Assembly (NCBI GenBank): GCA_035448825.1
Contig: DAOTJS010000001.1
Coordinates: 1-64,000 of the forward strand
Length of the DNA stretch: 64,000 nucleotides
Direction: 5' to 3'
Source of the DNA: JAGNGI01 sp035448825
GTDB taxonomy: Bacteria; Fidelibacterota; UBA2242
The notes under the pieces: model-generated
The model's database searches: none
Told to the model about the DNA's origin: nothing
Seen by the model: only the letters and a program-made list of their open reading frames with translations
Shown here: positions 42,400-52,557 of the stretch, in pieces
Layout: every line of letters starts with the position of its first letter
How positions within the stretch are numbered: position 1 is the stretch's first letter
Translations under genes and position numbers: made by a program

Positions 42400-42960
42400 A
42401 TGAGCGTCAAATCCGATCGCTGGATCGAGGAAATGGCTTTGAAACATAAAATGATCGAGCCATTCGAAAAAAGTCAGATTAGTTCAGGAGTAATTTCCTT
42501 CGGTGTATCGTCGTATGGCTATGATCTGCGAGTGGCAGATGAATTTCGTATTTTTCACAGTCAAGAGGATGCAATTCTGGATCCCAAGCAGATAGCGACG
42601 GATTTATTTACGGATTTCAAAGGTGCGGTTTGCACGATTCCGCCGAATAGTTTTATACTCGGACGTAGTCTCGAATATTTCAGAATACCGCGCAATGTCA
42701 TTGCCATTACAAACGGCAAGTCAACTTATGCCAGATGCGGGGTTTTCGTCAATGTGACTCCGCTCGAGCCGGAGTGGGAAGGTTTTATTACCATTTCCAT
42801 TGCCAATCTGGCACCGCTACCGGTGAAAATCTATGCTAACGAAGGTATTGCTCAGGTTATATTTTTAGAAAGCGATGAGGCTTGTCGAGTTTCATACGCC
42901 GATAAAAAGGGAAAGTATCAAGCTCAGCAAAACATTACGAACGCGAAGATCAAGGAATAA
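42400..42960 (+). CDS. dcd: dCTP deaminase
   Basis: 186 residues from ATG at 42400, which gives the usual MSVKSDRWIxEMA start and follows GAAGGATAAA; an ATG at 42388 inside nrnA is less likely. Family marks: SFGVSSYGYDLR, TIPPNSFILGRSLEYFRIPRNV, GKSTYARCGVFVNVTPLEPEWEG. It deaminates dCTP to dUTP on the way to dTMP. Its stop overlaps the start of ispH by one base (TAATG). Confidence 0.94.
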   Translation: MSVKSDRWIEEMALKHKMIEPFEKSQISSGVISFGVSSYGYDLRVADEFRIFHSQEDAILDPKQIATDLFTDFKGAVCTIPPNSFILGRSLEYFRIPRNVIAITNGKSTYARCGVFVNVTPLEPEWEGFITISIANLAPLPVKIYANEGIAQVIFLESDEACRVSYADKKGKYQAQQNITNAKIKE

Positions 42961-43799
42961 TGGCTTTAAAAGTCAACATCTCAGCTACGGTCGGTTTTTG
43001 CGCCGGAGTTCAAAATGCAGTCAAGAAAGCGCAAACCGCGGCTCGAAAATATGGTCGCGTGGCGATGCTCGGCGACATTGTCCATAATGAAAAAGTCATT
43101 CGAGAATTAACCGATTTGGGTGTCGAAGTAGTCCAAAATCTTGATCAGATTGAACCGACCGTACCGGTTTTATTTCGCTCGCACGGAACGCCTCGACTTA
43201 TCTGGGATGAAGCGCGTCAGCGAGGTTTGACAATTATCGATGCGACCTGTCCTTTGGTTCGCAAAATTCACACCGAAGTCCAAATGCTGACCAAAGAAGG
43301 GCGGCAGGTGATAATCATTGGAGATAAAAATCACGAAGAAGTCAGCGGCATTGCCAGTCAGGTCAGTGATTCCATCATCGTTTCGAGTCCGGAAGAGGCC
43401 GAGCATCTGCCAAAGATGAAAAAAATTGGGGTTGTAGCGCAATCCACTCAAATGATCGAAAATGTATCGGCAATCATTGCAGTTCTGGCGACTAAAACCG
43501 ACGATCTGTGCTTTATTAATACAATTTGCCGCCCGACCCGCCAACGTCAGGAGCAAATTCGGAAACTCGCCTTGACGAATGACGTCATGCTGGTTGTTGG
43601 TTCAAAAAATAGTGCCAACACGCGGAGGCTGGCAGAAATTGCTAGAAAGTTGAATACCAATACTTACCACATTGAAAATGCCGAGCAGATCAATTTGGAA
43701 TGGTTTTTAAATAAGACATCAGTTGGCGTGGCGGCGGGAGCCTCGACGCCCGTTGAAGTAGTAGAAGAGGTGGTTAAAAAAATCACCAATTTTGAGTGA
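42960..43799 (+). CDS. ispH: 4-hydroxy-3-methylbut-2-enyl diphosphate reductase
   Basis: 279 residues. The three cysteines that hold the iron-sulfur cluster are seen in VGFCAGVQNAV, IDATCPLV and NTICRPTRQRQ, and the substrate-binding SHGTP and DKNHEEVSG are present. The last step of the DXP pathway makes IPP and DMAPP. Dxs, the first enzyme, is encoded 1.5 kb downstream in the same direction. The start overlaps the dcd stop. Confidence 0.95.
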   Translation: MALKVNISATVGFCAGVQNAVKKAQTAARKYGRVAMLGDIVHNEKVIRELTDLGVEVVQNLDQIEPTVPVLFRSHGTPRLIWDEARQRGLTIIDATCPLVRKIHTEVQMLTKEGRQVIIIGDKNHEEVSGIASQVSDSIIVSSPEEAEHLPKMKKIGVVAQSTQMIENVSAIIAVLATKTDDLCFINTICRPTRQRQEQIRKLALTNDVMLVVGSKNSANTRRLAEIARKLNTNTYHIENAEQINLEWFLNKTSVGVAAGASTPVEVVEEVVKKITNFE

Positions 43800-43842
43800 A
43801 ATGTCTTAAATTTATTTGTATGAAAAGGAGTAATTATTAAAA

Positions 43843-44724
43843 ATGGATAAAGGTTCTTTTGAAGTAAAAATCGGCTTGGCGGAAATGCTAAAAGGCGGAG
43901 TCATTATGGATGTAACAACGCCTGAGCAAGCCAAGATTGCCGAAGAGGCTGGAGCCGTCGCCGTAATGGCGCTCGAAAGGATTCCGGCCGATATTAGAGC
44001 GGCGGGAGGAATTGCCCGTATGTCGAACCCCAAAGTAATTAAAGCGATTCAAGATACGGTTTCTATTCCGGTGATGGCAAAATGTCGTATTGGCCATTTT
44101 GCAGAAGCGCAAGTTCTGGAAGCGCTGGGGATTGATTTTATTGATGAGAGTGAAGTTTTAACCCCGGCCGATGAAGAAAACCACATCTGGAAACACGATT
44201 TCAAGGTGCCGTTCGTTTGCGGTTGTCGCGATCTGGGTGAAGCCTTGCGTCGCATCGGCGAAGGCGCGGCTTTGATTCGCACCAAAGGTGAAGCCGGTAG
44301 CGGCAATATCGTCGAAGCGGTGCGCCATATGCGCCGGGTGCAATCCGAAATTCGTAAACTGACGACTTTGTCAGATGACGAATTAATGGCGGAAGCCAAA
44401 CGTCTGGGCGCTCCCTTTGAATTGGTCAGGCAGATTGCCAAAACCGGAAAGTTACCGGTGCCGAATTTTGCGGCAGGTGGCATCGCTACCCCGGCTGATG
44501 CTTCTTTAATGATGCAATTGGGAGCAGAGAGTGTTTTCGTTGGTTCTGGAATTTTCAAATCCGAAGACCCAGCCGCCCGGGCCAGGGCTATCGTTATAGC
44601 GACGACTTATTATAATAATCCCGAAAAAATTGCTGAAGTTTCGGCTGGATTGGGAGAAGCGATGCACGGGCTCGATATCGCTGAGATTCCAGAAAACGAA
44701 CGACTTGCAAAACGCGGTTGGTAA
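43843..44724 (+). CDS. pdxS: Pyridoxal 5'-phosphate synthase subunit PdxS
   Basis: 293 residues, full length. Both catalytic lysines are in place: VMAKCRIGH (first Schiff-base lysine) and RTKGEAGSGN (second), with GGVIMDV, MALERIPADIR and NFAAGGIATPADA. It makes pyridoxal phosphate from a pentose phosphate, glyceraldehyde-3-phosphate and ammonia supplied by PdxT, encoded 33 bp downstream. This is the DXP-independent vitamin B6 route, though Dxs is encoded next door. Confidence 0.97.
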   Translation: MDKGSFEVKIGLAEMLKGGVIMDVTTPEQAKIAEEAGAVAVMALERIPADIRAAGGIARMSNPKVIKAIQDTVSIPVMAKCRIGHFAEAQVLEALGIDFIDESEVLTPADEENHIWKHDFKVPFVCGCRDLGEALRRIGEGAALIRTKGEAGSGNIVEAVRHMRRVQSEIRKLTTLSDDELMAEAKRLGAPFELVRQIAKTGKLPVPNFAAGGIATPADASLMMQLGAESVFVGSGIFKSEDPAARARAIVIATTYYNNPEKIAEVSAGLGEAMHGLDIAEIPENERLAKRGW

Positions 44725-44757
44725 AAATAGAAATAGTATATCGAATCGCATTATCTT

Positions 44758-45327
44758 ATGAATAATAAAGCCAAAAGAGTTGGCGTATTGGGACTTCAGG
44801 GCGCTTTTCAGAAGCACATAGAAATTATTAATTCCCTCGGAGCCGAAGCGATTGCTATTCGCTACAAAGAACAAATCGAACAATGTGACGGTTTGATAAT
44901 TCCGGGTGGCGAATCAACTACTATGTCAAAGCTAATTGATGAGATGGACTTACGTGAGAGTCTCGAGAAATTTCCCGGAATGATCTTTGGTACCTGCGCC
45001 GGAGCCATTTTGCTATCAACGAACGGTGAGGATCCGCTGGTCAAGTCATTAGGACGAACTTCTATTAAAATTAAGCGAAATGCCTACGGACGACAGATAG
45101 AATCCTTTGTCGAAAATATTGATCTCACATTTTCCGATAAACCCTTCAAAGGCGTTTTCATTAGGGCTCCTAAACTTGATCATTTAGATTCGTCTGCCGA
45201 GATTCTTGGCCATTTAAACGGCGATGTTGTTTTCGCTCGGTCAGGCAATAATCTCATTGCCACTTTTCACCCGGAATTGACCGACGATACTCGTATTCAC
45301 CAATATTTTCTCAAGCACTTACAATAA
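44758..45327 (+). CDS. pdxT: Pyridoxal 5'-phosphate synthase glutaminase subunit PdxT
   Basis: 189 residues, a class I glutamine amidotransferase: GVLGLQGAFQKH at the start, PGGESTTMSKL, the nucleophile loop GTCAGAILLS and the His-Glu pair in TFHPEL. It splits glutamine and channels ammonia to PdxS. Its stop overlaps the dxs start by one base (TAATGG). Confidence 0.96.
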   Translation: MNNKAKRVGVLGLQGAFQKHIEIINSLGAEAIAIRYKEQIEQCDGLIIPGGESTTMSKLIDEMDLRESLEKFPGMIFGTCAGAILLSTNGEDPLVKSLGRTSIKIKRNAYGRQIESFVENIDLTFSDKPFKGVFIRAPKLDHLDSSAEILGHLNGDVVFARSGNNLIATFHPELTDDTRIHQYFLKHLQ

Positions 45328-47231
45328 TGGCGGAACAGGAAGCGAAAAAATATCCCCGACTGGAGAAGATTAATTCCCCGGCTGATTTGAGAAAATTATC
45401 AGTTGACGAACTGGTTAGTTTAAGTACGGAACTACGTGAATATATTATTGAGACCATTACTAATACCGGTGGGCATCTGGCGTCAAGTCTGGGGGCAGTT
45501 GATCTGACGATTGCATTGCATTATGTATTCGATACGCCGGTGGACAAATTAATCTGGGATGTCGGGCATCAAGCATATGGGCACAAAATTTTGACTGGTC
45601 GTCGAGAAGCCATTAGAACTATTCGCCAATATGGTGGTATTAGTGGCTTCTGTAAAATGTCCGAAAGCGAGTACGATTGTTTCGGCGCCGGACACGCCAG
45701 CACCTCGATTTCCGCGGCGGTTGGAATGGCAGTTGCCCGCGATTTAAATAATGAAAACTATCGGGTTGTTGCGATAATAGGTGATGGAGCGTTTACCGGC
45801 GGGTTGGCTTATGAAGGTCTGAATAATGCTTATAATATTGACGGCCAATTCCTTGTTATTCTAAATGATAATGAAATGTCAATTTCGCGCAACGTCGGGG
45901 CAATGTCTAATTATTTTACCCGCATTGTGACCAGTCCCGGCTATCTAAATTTTAAAAACCAGGTCTGGAATTCGCTTGCCCTTTTACCCCGCGGCACCGG
46001 TTTTTTTCGGAATGCCGGGCGGAAATTATTGGAATCCTTTAAAAATTTTCTGGCACCCGGAATAATCTTCGAGGAATTTGGATTTCGCTATTACGGACCG
46101 GTTGACGGTCATAATATTCAGCAACTAGTCAATACTTTAAATAATATTAAAGATCTGGAATATCCGGTTATTCTACATGTTATTACTCAAAAAGGGAAGG
46201 GGTTAGCCAGTGCTGAAATTGATCCGATTAAATATCATGGAATCAGCCCGCGGAAAGATATTAACGGTTGCGTTTCAAACCCAACTGCACCACCCTTTTT
46301 AAGTGCTTTCAGCAAAATCGCCTGTGAAATTGGAGAAAAATATCCTCGGTCAATTTTTATTACGGCCGCAATGGCAGAAGGCACGGGATTAGTCGAATTT
46401 TCCCACCGCTTTCCAACGCGCTACTTCGATGTTGGGATCGCGGAGGGGCATGCGGTAACTTTTGCTGCCGGTTTAGCAGCCAGTGGCTTTCGACCGGTAG
46501 TGGCAATCTATTCGACCTTTTTACAACGCGCTTACGACAATATTATTCATGATGTAGCGTTGCAGAAATTACCGGTAGTTTTTGTTTTAGATAGAGGAGG
46601 AATCGTAGGTGAAGATGGTCCGACTCATCACGGCACTTTCGATTTGAGTTACTTATGTACAGTGCCCAATATGATCGTAGCCGCACCACGGAACGGCACT
46701 GAATTGCGCAATTTAATGTTCACGGCACTCGAGCAGAACTACGCGCCATTTGCTATTCGTTATCCGAAAGATTCTTGTATCGAATTTGATGATCAAACGC
46801 CAGCTATGACCTACGAAATTGGAAAATGGGAGATAATTCAAAATGGCCAAGACATCGCAATCCTATCGGTTGGCGTAATGACCAATAACGCGATTGAAGC
46901 GGCCTGTCTGTTAAAATCAAAGAATATCTTTCCAACTATTGTCCATGCCCGATTTGTAAAGCCTTTCGATACCCAGATGCTGTCGGAAATTGCCAGTAAT
47001 CATCGCATCATTATCACAATTGAAGAAAACAGCATCGTGGGTGGATTCGGGGAACAGGTTGCCAGATTCTTTGCTGAGCAAAACCTGCCGCAAAAGATCA
47101 ACATCCTCGCTATTCCCGATCGTTTCATTGAACAAGGAGCGCGCGAAATATTACTAAGCAACCTGGCGCTTGATGCCGTTGGAATTGCGAGCAAAGTCGA
47201 GCAAATTTATCGTCAAGTTGATTATTTATAA
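45327..47231 (+). CDS. dxs: 1-deoxy-D-xylulose-5-phosphate synthase
   Basis: 634 residues. Thiamine diphosphate marks GDGAFTGGLAYEGLNNA and LNDNEMSISRNVGA, the N-terminal GGHLASSLGAVDLTIALHYVFD and DVGHQAYGHKILTGR, and the C-terminal transketolase part (GEDGPTHHGTFDLSYL, EENSIVGGFG) are all present. It joins pyruvate and glyceraldehyde-3-phosphate, committing carbon to isoprenoids. It is coupled to pdxT by a one-base overlap, and ispH lies upstream in the same run. Confidence 0.96.
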   Translation: MAEQEAKKYPRLEKINSPADLRKLSVDELVSLSTELREYIIETITNTGGHLASSLGAVDLTIALHYVFDTPVDKLIWDVGHQAYGHKILTGRREAIRTIRQYGGISGFCKMSESEYDCFGAGHASTSISAAVGMAVARDLNNENYRVVAIIGDGAFTGGLAYEGLNNAYNIDGQFLVILNDNEMSISRNVGAMSNYFTRIVTSPGYLNFKNQVWNSLALLPRGTGFFRNAGRKLLESFKNFLAPGIIFEEFGFRYYGPVDGHNIQQLVNTLNNIKDLEYPVILHVITQKGKGLASAEIDPIKYHGISPRKDINGCVSNPTAPPFLSAFSKIACEIGEKYPRSIFITAAMAEGTGLVEFSHRFPTRYFDVGIAEGHAVTFAAGLAASGFRPVVAIYSTFLQRAYDNIIHDVALQKLPVVFVLDRGGIVGEDGPTHHGTFDLSYLCTVPNMIVAAPRNGTELRNLMFTALEQNYAPFAIRYPKDSCIEFDDQTPAMTYEIGKWEIIQNGQDIAILSVGVMTNNAIEAACLLKSKNIFPTIVHARFVKPFDTQMLSEIASNHRIIITIEENSIVGGFGEQVARFFAEQNLPQKINILAIPDRFIEQGAREILLSNLALDAVGIASKVEQIYRQVDYL

Positions 47232-47360
47232 AACCCGGGAAAAATTATTAATAAACTATTTATTTCCATTGGATACAGATTATTGAGACTTAGGTCACAT
47301 CATTTTATTATTAATCAAAATAAAATCAATCAGAAATTTTGAATTTAAATGAGGATAATA

Positions 47361-50315
47361 ATGCAAAAGTTTAAAATCATCATCATCGCCGGAGTGGCGT
47401 TTCTATTTTCATTTTGCGATCTTAAAATACCCAGTGAATCGGATTATCCCACCTGGTCAGTGAGTTTGAACGTCCCATTATTAAATGAGACTGTTACTGT
47501 CAATGATTTATTAGAAGATTCGCTGATAGTCAAGCTCCCTTATGGTACAACTGGAGATTCGATTTTTGCCTATGAAGATCAAATCCCAATCGAGGAAGTC
47601 CGGGTAGGTAATAAATTAAATATTGATGACATTACTCAATCAATCGAGCAGGGTGTAGATGAGGTCAATATTGCCGAAAGCGAAAAAAAATATTCCTCGG
47701 GTTTTAGCCAAGTCGGCGTAAAGCCAGTCTCGGAACAAAACAAAAATATAATCGGTGATATTCAGCTGGATGACTCCGATGTCGAATCCACCACTCCGAT
47801 TTTATTTTCGGAGATTGTGGATATGAGCGGAATCGCCGATGGAGCCAGCACGACAATTGCCAAAAGCACACCTTTTCCGACAAAAGATCGGCAAATTACT
47901 TTTAATAACTTCGCTAATGCCAATTTTATTGGAGGTATCCTCGAAATTAATATCCGTAACAATTTAGTGGTTGAACTTGGTGCACCGATTTATGTCCGCT
48001 TATTGGATGCCTCTAGCAATCCGATTGTAGGAACGGACGGAGATTCGGCTAAAGCCGTCTGGACTGAAGGCTTATCATCTGGAAACTCCAGCAAGAAAAC
48101 GATAGATTTAACCAACAAAACTCTGCCCGGAACAATTATCGTCCAGGTTTCGGGAGTCATTTGTGGTTCAGCGGCAACTAATGTCACGAAAAATACAACG
48201 ACCTTGAATTCTTCATTCGTGGTTGAGGTTCAAGCTAAAGAAATAACCGCCTCATCGGCGACAGCGATTGTACCGGAACAGACCATTGACACCACCGGCA
48301 CGATTGAATTTGCGGGAGACGAGCCCAATAAAGTTGAAACTGCGGTGATTAAAGATGGTCACTTGAAAATTAATATTCAAAATAATTTGCCGGTTAGCGC
48401 TAATCTAGAACTAACTATACCTTCTTTAAAAACTACTTCCGGTGGCAGTAACTTTTATCAAGTCATCCCAATGGCGGCTAACCAGACTGTCAATCAGGAA
48501 TATTCGCTGACCGACAATAAGTTAGAAATGGATATTACCAAGCAGGAAGTCAATTATTCTTATATTGTTCGCACCATCCCGACTGATCCTCAAATGGTTA
48601 ATATTTCTTCGACCGACCAGGTTGATGTCAATATTGATATGTATGGAAAAGATTCTGAATCCGACATTACTTTCTCGGAAATCAGAGGCATTGTCGAGCC
48701 ACAAAATGTCAAAGATAGCGGTGAAATCAATACCGCTTCCGATGCCCGAATCAGTACGGCGCAAATTTCCTCCGGTGGCATGACTTTTTCAATTGAAAAT
48801 AATATCAATGAAGGTACGAGTGGCATTCCGCACTTGATTCTCGAATTCCCAGAATTAGTGTCTACTGCTGGAACTCCAGTGACAGTCGAATCGGATCTTC
48901 CGGCCGGTCAGACCGAGATTAATTATGATTTAAGTAATTGTACAATTCAACCATTATCCGAACAAGTAACTGTTGACAGCGTTCGGCAGTATATCACTTA
49001 TAATAGTTTGGTTACGACTTCTTCGGGCGAGATAGCTGAGTATAATTTGATGGATTCGATCAAAGTTGATATTAATGTATCCGAAATGACTTTTTCGAGT
49101 GTTACCGGATATTTTGACCAGGAAGCCATCGTTGCTAATGAGGTGCTCGAACTGGAAGATAAAACTAAATTAGAGACAGCCCAGATTTCGAATGGTAACC
49201 TTATCCTGACTTTTGTCAATAATATTGGAGTAGTCGCCGATGTTCATTTCACGATCAGTGAAATTGTCCACCGCACAGATCGTTCACCCTTAAACCGCAT
49301 TATCCACTTACCAAGCAGTTCTCAACCGGTGATTGAAACCATTCCGCTGGATGAATACAATATTAAATTGCCTTTTACAGATTTAAACACCAACCAGAAA
49401 ATCCACTACACCTCGCGCGTTAGCATTCCATCTGATAGGGAAATGACAATCACTTTTGCCCAGAAAATCAATGTTGATGTCCAGTTGACTGAAATGGAAT
49501 TTTCTCAAGTCAGCGGGTATATTGATACGGTTCGGGTTGATATTGAACCCACCGAAAATGAAGTGAACGCCTTACCTGAAGGCTTCGACGGAATTAACCT
49601 AAAGAATGTCGAAATGGTTATAGACTTCAATACTAATATTGGTGTGCCGGTCGAACTCCATCTATTCATTTCGTCTTTTAATGAAAAAGGCGGCTCGGTT
49701 AACCGAGAAATCCATCAGGTTATTACCGAAAATCCGAGGGTTGTTATTCCTGACGCGGAAGAATTAATCAACATCAAGCCGAAGAAAATCGTCACCTCCG
49801 GTTACGCTCTGGTTGGCGGTACTGGTCAAGTTGATACAGCCCAATATGTTGGCGGCAATATGTACATTTCGGTGCCATTTGAAATGGAAGTTACGGAAGG
49901 TGCTAAGATGAAATTTGACCCGTCATTGGTCAAGGAAGACATTCCGGAAGAAATTGAAATGGCAATTTTATATGCGGAAGTAGAGAATGGATTCGAGATT
50001 GGTGGTAAACTGATTTTATTAGCCGCTCAGGATACTTTATTATTCGACGCCGCTCCGCCTTATGGTGCAGATACTCTGGCTGTCATTAATGTTTATCCCG
50101 ATTCAACGTTTCGAGAAGTTGTGGAATTAGGTGAAAAGCAGACGGCTTTATTTCAGGACTCAGTTTACGTCAAGACCCAATTCAATCTAGTCGGTCGAAC
50201 TGATGACGCAGGGAATCCGATTCCTTCTCGCTTTATGAAGGATGACAAATTAAAAATACTGCTATATGGAACAATCAACGGCTTAATTGATTTTGCTGAT
50301 CGGAAGGAGAAGTAG
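47361..50315 (+). CDS. Large repeat-built lipoprotein of unknown function
   Basis: About 984 residues from the ATG at 47361, chosen for the AGGATAATA site; four codons upstream is another ATG. The N-terminus ends in a lipobox (FLFSFC, Cys near residue 19). The body is made of about four tandem units of 120-150 residues. Each has an E-T-A-Q-I-S-N-G-x-L-like strand followed by N-N-I and ends in a hydrophobic V-D-V-x-I-x-x-M-x-F-S-x-V-x-G-Y stretch, suggesting stacked beta-domains. It is followed 4 bp later by an outer-membrane-barrel gene, so the two probably work as a surface pair. No known family recognised. Confidence 0.75.
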   Translation: MQKFKIIIIAGVAFLFSFCDLKIPSESDYPTWSVSLNVPLLNETVTVNDLLEDSLIVKLPYGTTGDSIFAYEDQIPIEEVRVGNKLNIDDITQSIEQGVDEVNIAESEKKYSSGFSQVGVKPVSEQNKNIIGDIQLDDSDVESTTPILFSEIVDMSGIADGASTTIAKSTPFPTKDRQITFNNFANANFIGGILEINIRNNLVVELGAPIYVRLLDASSNPIVGTDGDSAKAVWTEGLSSGNSSKKTIDLTNKTLPGTIIVQVSGVICGSAATNVTKNTTTLNSSFVVEVQAKEITASSATAIVPEQTIDTTGTIEFAGDEPNKVETAVIKDGHLKINIQNNLPVSANLELTIPSLKTTSGGSNFYQVIPMAANQTVNQEYSLTDNKLEMDITKQEVNYSYIVRTIPTDPQMVNISSTDQVDVNIDMYGKDSESDITFSEIRGIVEPQNVKDSGEINTASDARISTAQISSGGMTFSIENNINEGTSGIPHLILEFPELVSTAGTPVTVESDLPAGQTEINYDLSNCTIQPLSEQVTVDSVRQYITYNSLVTTSSGEIAEYNLMDSIKVDINVSEMTFSSVTGYFDQEAIVANEVLELEDKTKLETAQISNGNLILTFVNNIGVVADVHFTISEIVHRTDRSPLNRIIHLPSSSQPVIETIPLDEYNIKLPFTDLNTNQKIHYTSRVSIPSDREMTITFAQKINVDVQLTEMEFSQVSGYIDTVRVDIEPTENEVNALPEGFDGINLKNVEMVIDFNTNIGVPVELHLFISSFNEKGGSVNREIHQVITENPRVVIPDAEELINIKPKKIVTSGYALVGGTGQVDTAQYVGGNMYISVPFEMEVTEGAKMKFDPSLVKEDIPEEIEMAILYAEVENGFEIGGKLILLAAQDTLLFDAAPPYGADTLAVINVYPDSTFREVVELGEKQTALFQDSVYVKTQFNLVGRTDDAGNPIPSRFMKDDKLKILLYGTINGLIDFADRKEK

Positions 50316-50319
50316 CCTC

Positions 50320-51615
50320 ATGAAAAAGATAAAATATATCGCTTTTGCTGTTTTATTAATGATTGCTTCACAAGGTTATAGCCAGCTCTATATGAATCCG
50401 CGCAGTATCAGTTTTGCCGATGCTTACGCCACACAAGCGCGGGGTGGTGACGTGATCGGCTGGAATCCGGCTAATCTCGGATTGAACGATAATCCCAAAT
50501 TTCAATTCAATTTTGGAATTATCCCGATCGTGCCATTTCCGGCTTTACAGATTAGTAATAATACTATTTCAACACATTTATTAAATAATCATATTTTCAC
50601 CGGTGGATATTTGGATGACGATGACAAGGAGGAACTGCTAAGTCATTTCCCTGATGGTGGTTTGAATTTTAATCCCTTGGTACAGGTGCGTTTTCTTAAT
50701 TTTTCGGTAAATAGTTGGGCTTTTACGCTGGGCGCTGAAGTAACCGGTAGAGTTGTCGCGCCTAAGTCGCTTTTCCGTCTCGCGCTATTTGGTAATGAAT
50801 TCGAAGAACCTATTGATTTAAGCGATACTGATCTGGATTTACAATCGGTAGTTACTCTGGGAATAGCTCACGGATGGCAGATTGATAATGTACCTTATCT
50901 CAGTAATTATGTTGATAAATTTTCCGTCGGTATTGCCGTTAAACTTTTAGCTGGAGCGGGTTATTCCGGATTCGACGATCTAACCGCGAATGTTACGACC
51001 TATAAAGACCGAGTTATCCTGGAAGGCGATCTCAAAGGCGAATACGGACTGGGCGGTGCCGGTCTGGCGATTGATATAGGAGCGGCATCTGTCATTAATG
51101 AAAAAATGACTGCTAATCTTGCCTTGAACAATGTAGTCGGTTTTTTAAATTGGGGGATAGGAGAAGCTGGGAAAGCCGAATATTCTTTTTATGCCGATAT
51201 TCCTAGTTCGGATTTCGGCGATATAGATTCAATAATGGATGAATCTTTAAAAAAAGACACTACCTACACAGTTTCCGGTATTAGGACAAATTACCCGGCT
51301 TATATGATAATGGGATTTGAATATAGAGTATTGCAAAATCTGCGGCTGTTTGTCAATTATCGCCAGTCTTTCAGCAATGATATGGCATCCACAACAACCC
51401 CGGCATTTTCTTTCGCGGCTGAATTTTTACCGGCAAACTGGTTGCCTATAAGACTTGGAATCGGAGTTGGAGGCAACGATAAAATTAAATGGGGCGTCGG
51501 TAGCGGAATGATCTTTAGTCGCTATCGTTTGGAATGGGGTTTTGCACAAACGGGCGGATTCTTTAATCACGGAAAAGGTTTTGCCTTCTGTTTGGATCAA
51601 TCCTTGGTTTTCTAA
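50320..51615 (+). CDS. Outer-membrane beta-barrel protein (DUF5723-like)
   Basis: About 432 residues from the ATG at 50320, with GGAAGGAGAAG before it; the longer in-frame start lies inside the lipoprotein gene. Signal peptide (to about residue 21, SQG/YSQ). Then MNPRSISFADAYATQARGGDVIGWNPANLG, the N-terminal pattern of DUF5723/PorV-like barrels, and alternating amphipathic strands to a final Phe (SLVF) typical of outer-membrane proteins. The role is unknown; it may be the membrane base for the lipoprotein encoded just upstream. Confidence 0.8.
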   Translation: MKKIKYIAFAVLLMIASQGYSQLYMNPRSISFADAYATQARGGDVIGWNPANLGLNDNPKFQFNFGIIPIVPFPALQISNNTISTHLLNNHIFTGGYLDDDDKEELLSHFPDGGLNFNPLVQVRFLNFSVNSWAFTLGAEVTGRVVAPKSLFRLALFGNEFEEPIDLSDTDLDLQSVVTLGIAHGWQIDNVPYLSNYVDKFSVGIAVKLLAGAGYSGFDDLTANVTTYKDRVILEGDLKGEYGLGGAGLAIDIGAASVINEKMTANLALNNVVGFLNWGIGEAGKAEYSFYADIPSSDFGDIDSIMDESLKKDTTYTVSGIRTNYPAYMIMGFEYRVLQNLRLFVNYRQSFSNDMASTTTPAFSFAAEFLPANWLPIRLGIGVGGNDKIKWGVGSGMIFSRYRLEWGFAQTGGFFNHGKGFAFCLDQSLVF

Positions 51616-51618
51616 GAT

Positions 51619-52389
51619 ATGCTTCTTACCCTAATTTCATGGAATGTCAATGGAATTCGGGCAGTATATAAAAAAGGTTTTTTAGATTGGGTCAAAGCTA
51701 CTCAGCCAGATATATTAGGAATTCAAGAAACAAAAGCTGAAGAATCGCAATTACCGCCGGATTTAGCCCAAGTTAGTGGCTATTATTCTTATTTTTCATC
51801 GGCAGTTAGAAAAGGTTACAGCGGAGTCGCTTTGTATTCTCGCTTAAAGCCGGTTTCCATTACTCAAAAATTTGGAATCGAGAAATTCGATACGGAAGGA
51901 CGTCTCCTCATTGCCGATTATGATCAATTTGTTTTATTTAATGTTTATTTTCCTAATGGACAGATGTCGGAGGCGCGCCTACGTTTTAAACTTGAATTCT
52001 ATGATGCTTTTCTCGATTATGTTGATCGGATAAACGTCAGCGGTCGGAATATCATCATAGGTGGCGATGTCAACACGGCACATACCGAAATAGACCTAGC
52101 TCATCCTGCGGCGAATTCCAATATTTCCGGTTTTTTGCCTGAAGAAAGAGCCTGGCTCGATAAATTTCTCAGCCACGGTTATTATGATACTTTTCGATTA
52201 TTTAATAATAAACCGGGTAATTATACATGGTGGAGTCCTTTCACCAACGCTAGAGAACGTAATGTTGGATGGCGCCTTGACTATTTTTTCGTCAACAAAC
52301 GATTCGTTGCGAATGTTCGTGCCGCCGAAATTTTAGCCGAAATAGTGGGTTCAGATCATTGTCCGGTTTCGCTCCAGATTGAGATTTGA
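51619..52389 (+). CDS. xthA: Exodeoxyribonuclease III
   Basis: 256 residues of the exonuclease-endonuclease-phosphatase fold: LISWNVNGIRAVYKKGF, GIQETKAEE (metal Glu), YSGVALYSR, IIGGDVNTAH (Asp-Asn), WWSPFTNARERNVGWRLDYFF and GSDHCPVSLQ (catalytic Asp-His). It cleaves DNA at abasic sites and trims 3' ends in base-excision repair. It starts 3 bp after the barrel gene's stop, so read-through is likely although the functions differ. Confidence 0.95.
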   Translation: MLLTLISWNVNGIRAVYKKGFLDWVKATQPDILGIQETKAEESQLPPDLAQVSGYYSYFSSAVRKGYSGVALYSRLKPVSITQKFGIEKFDTEGRLLIADYDQFVLFNVYFPNGQMSEARLRFKLEFYDAFLDYVDRINVSGRNIIIGGDVNTAHTEIDLAHPAANSNISGFLPEERAWLDKFLSHGYYDTFRLFNNKPGNYTWWSPFTNARERNVGWRLDYFFVNKRFVANVRAAEILAEIVGSDHCPVSLQIEI

Positions 52390-52557
52390 TCTGGCTTTTT
52401 ACCATTCTGGTAACAAGCATTATAAAAATTAATTGAGAGAGTTTTAAATTTTAGTCTCGCATTTTATAGCCTTTATTAATTATATTTGAAACAGTTTATT
52501 TACAAAATGATATTTATATGTTTTCGATAAATTTTAACGTTTAAAAAGGGGGATAAA

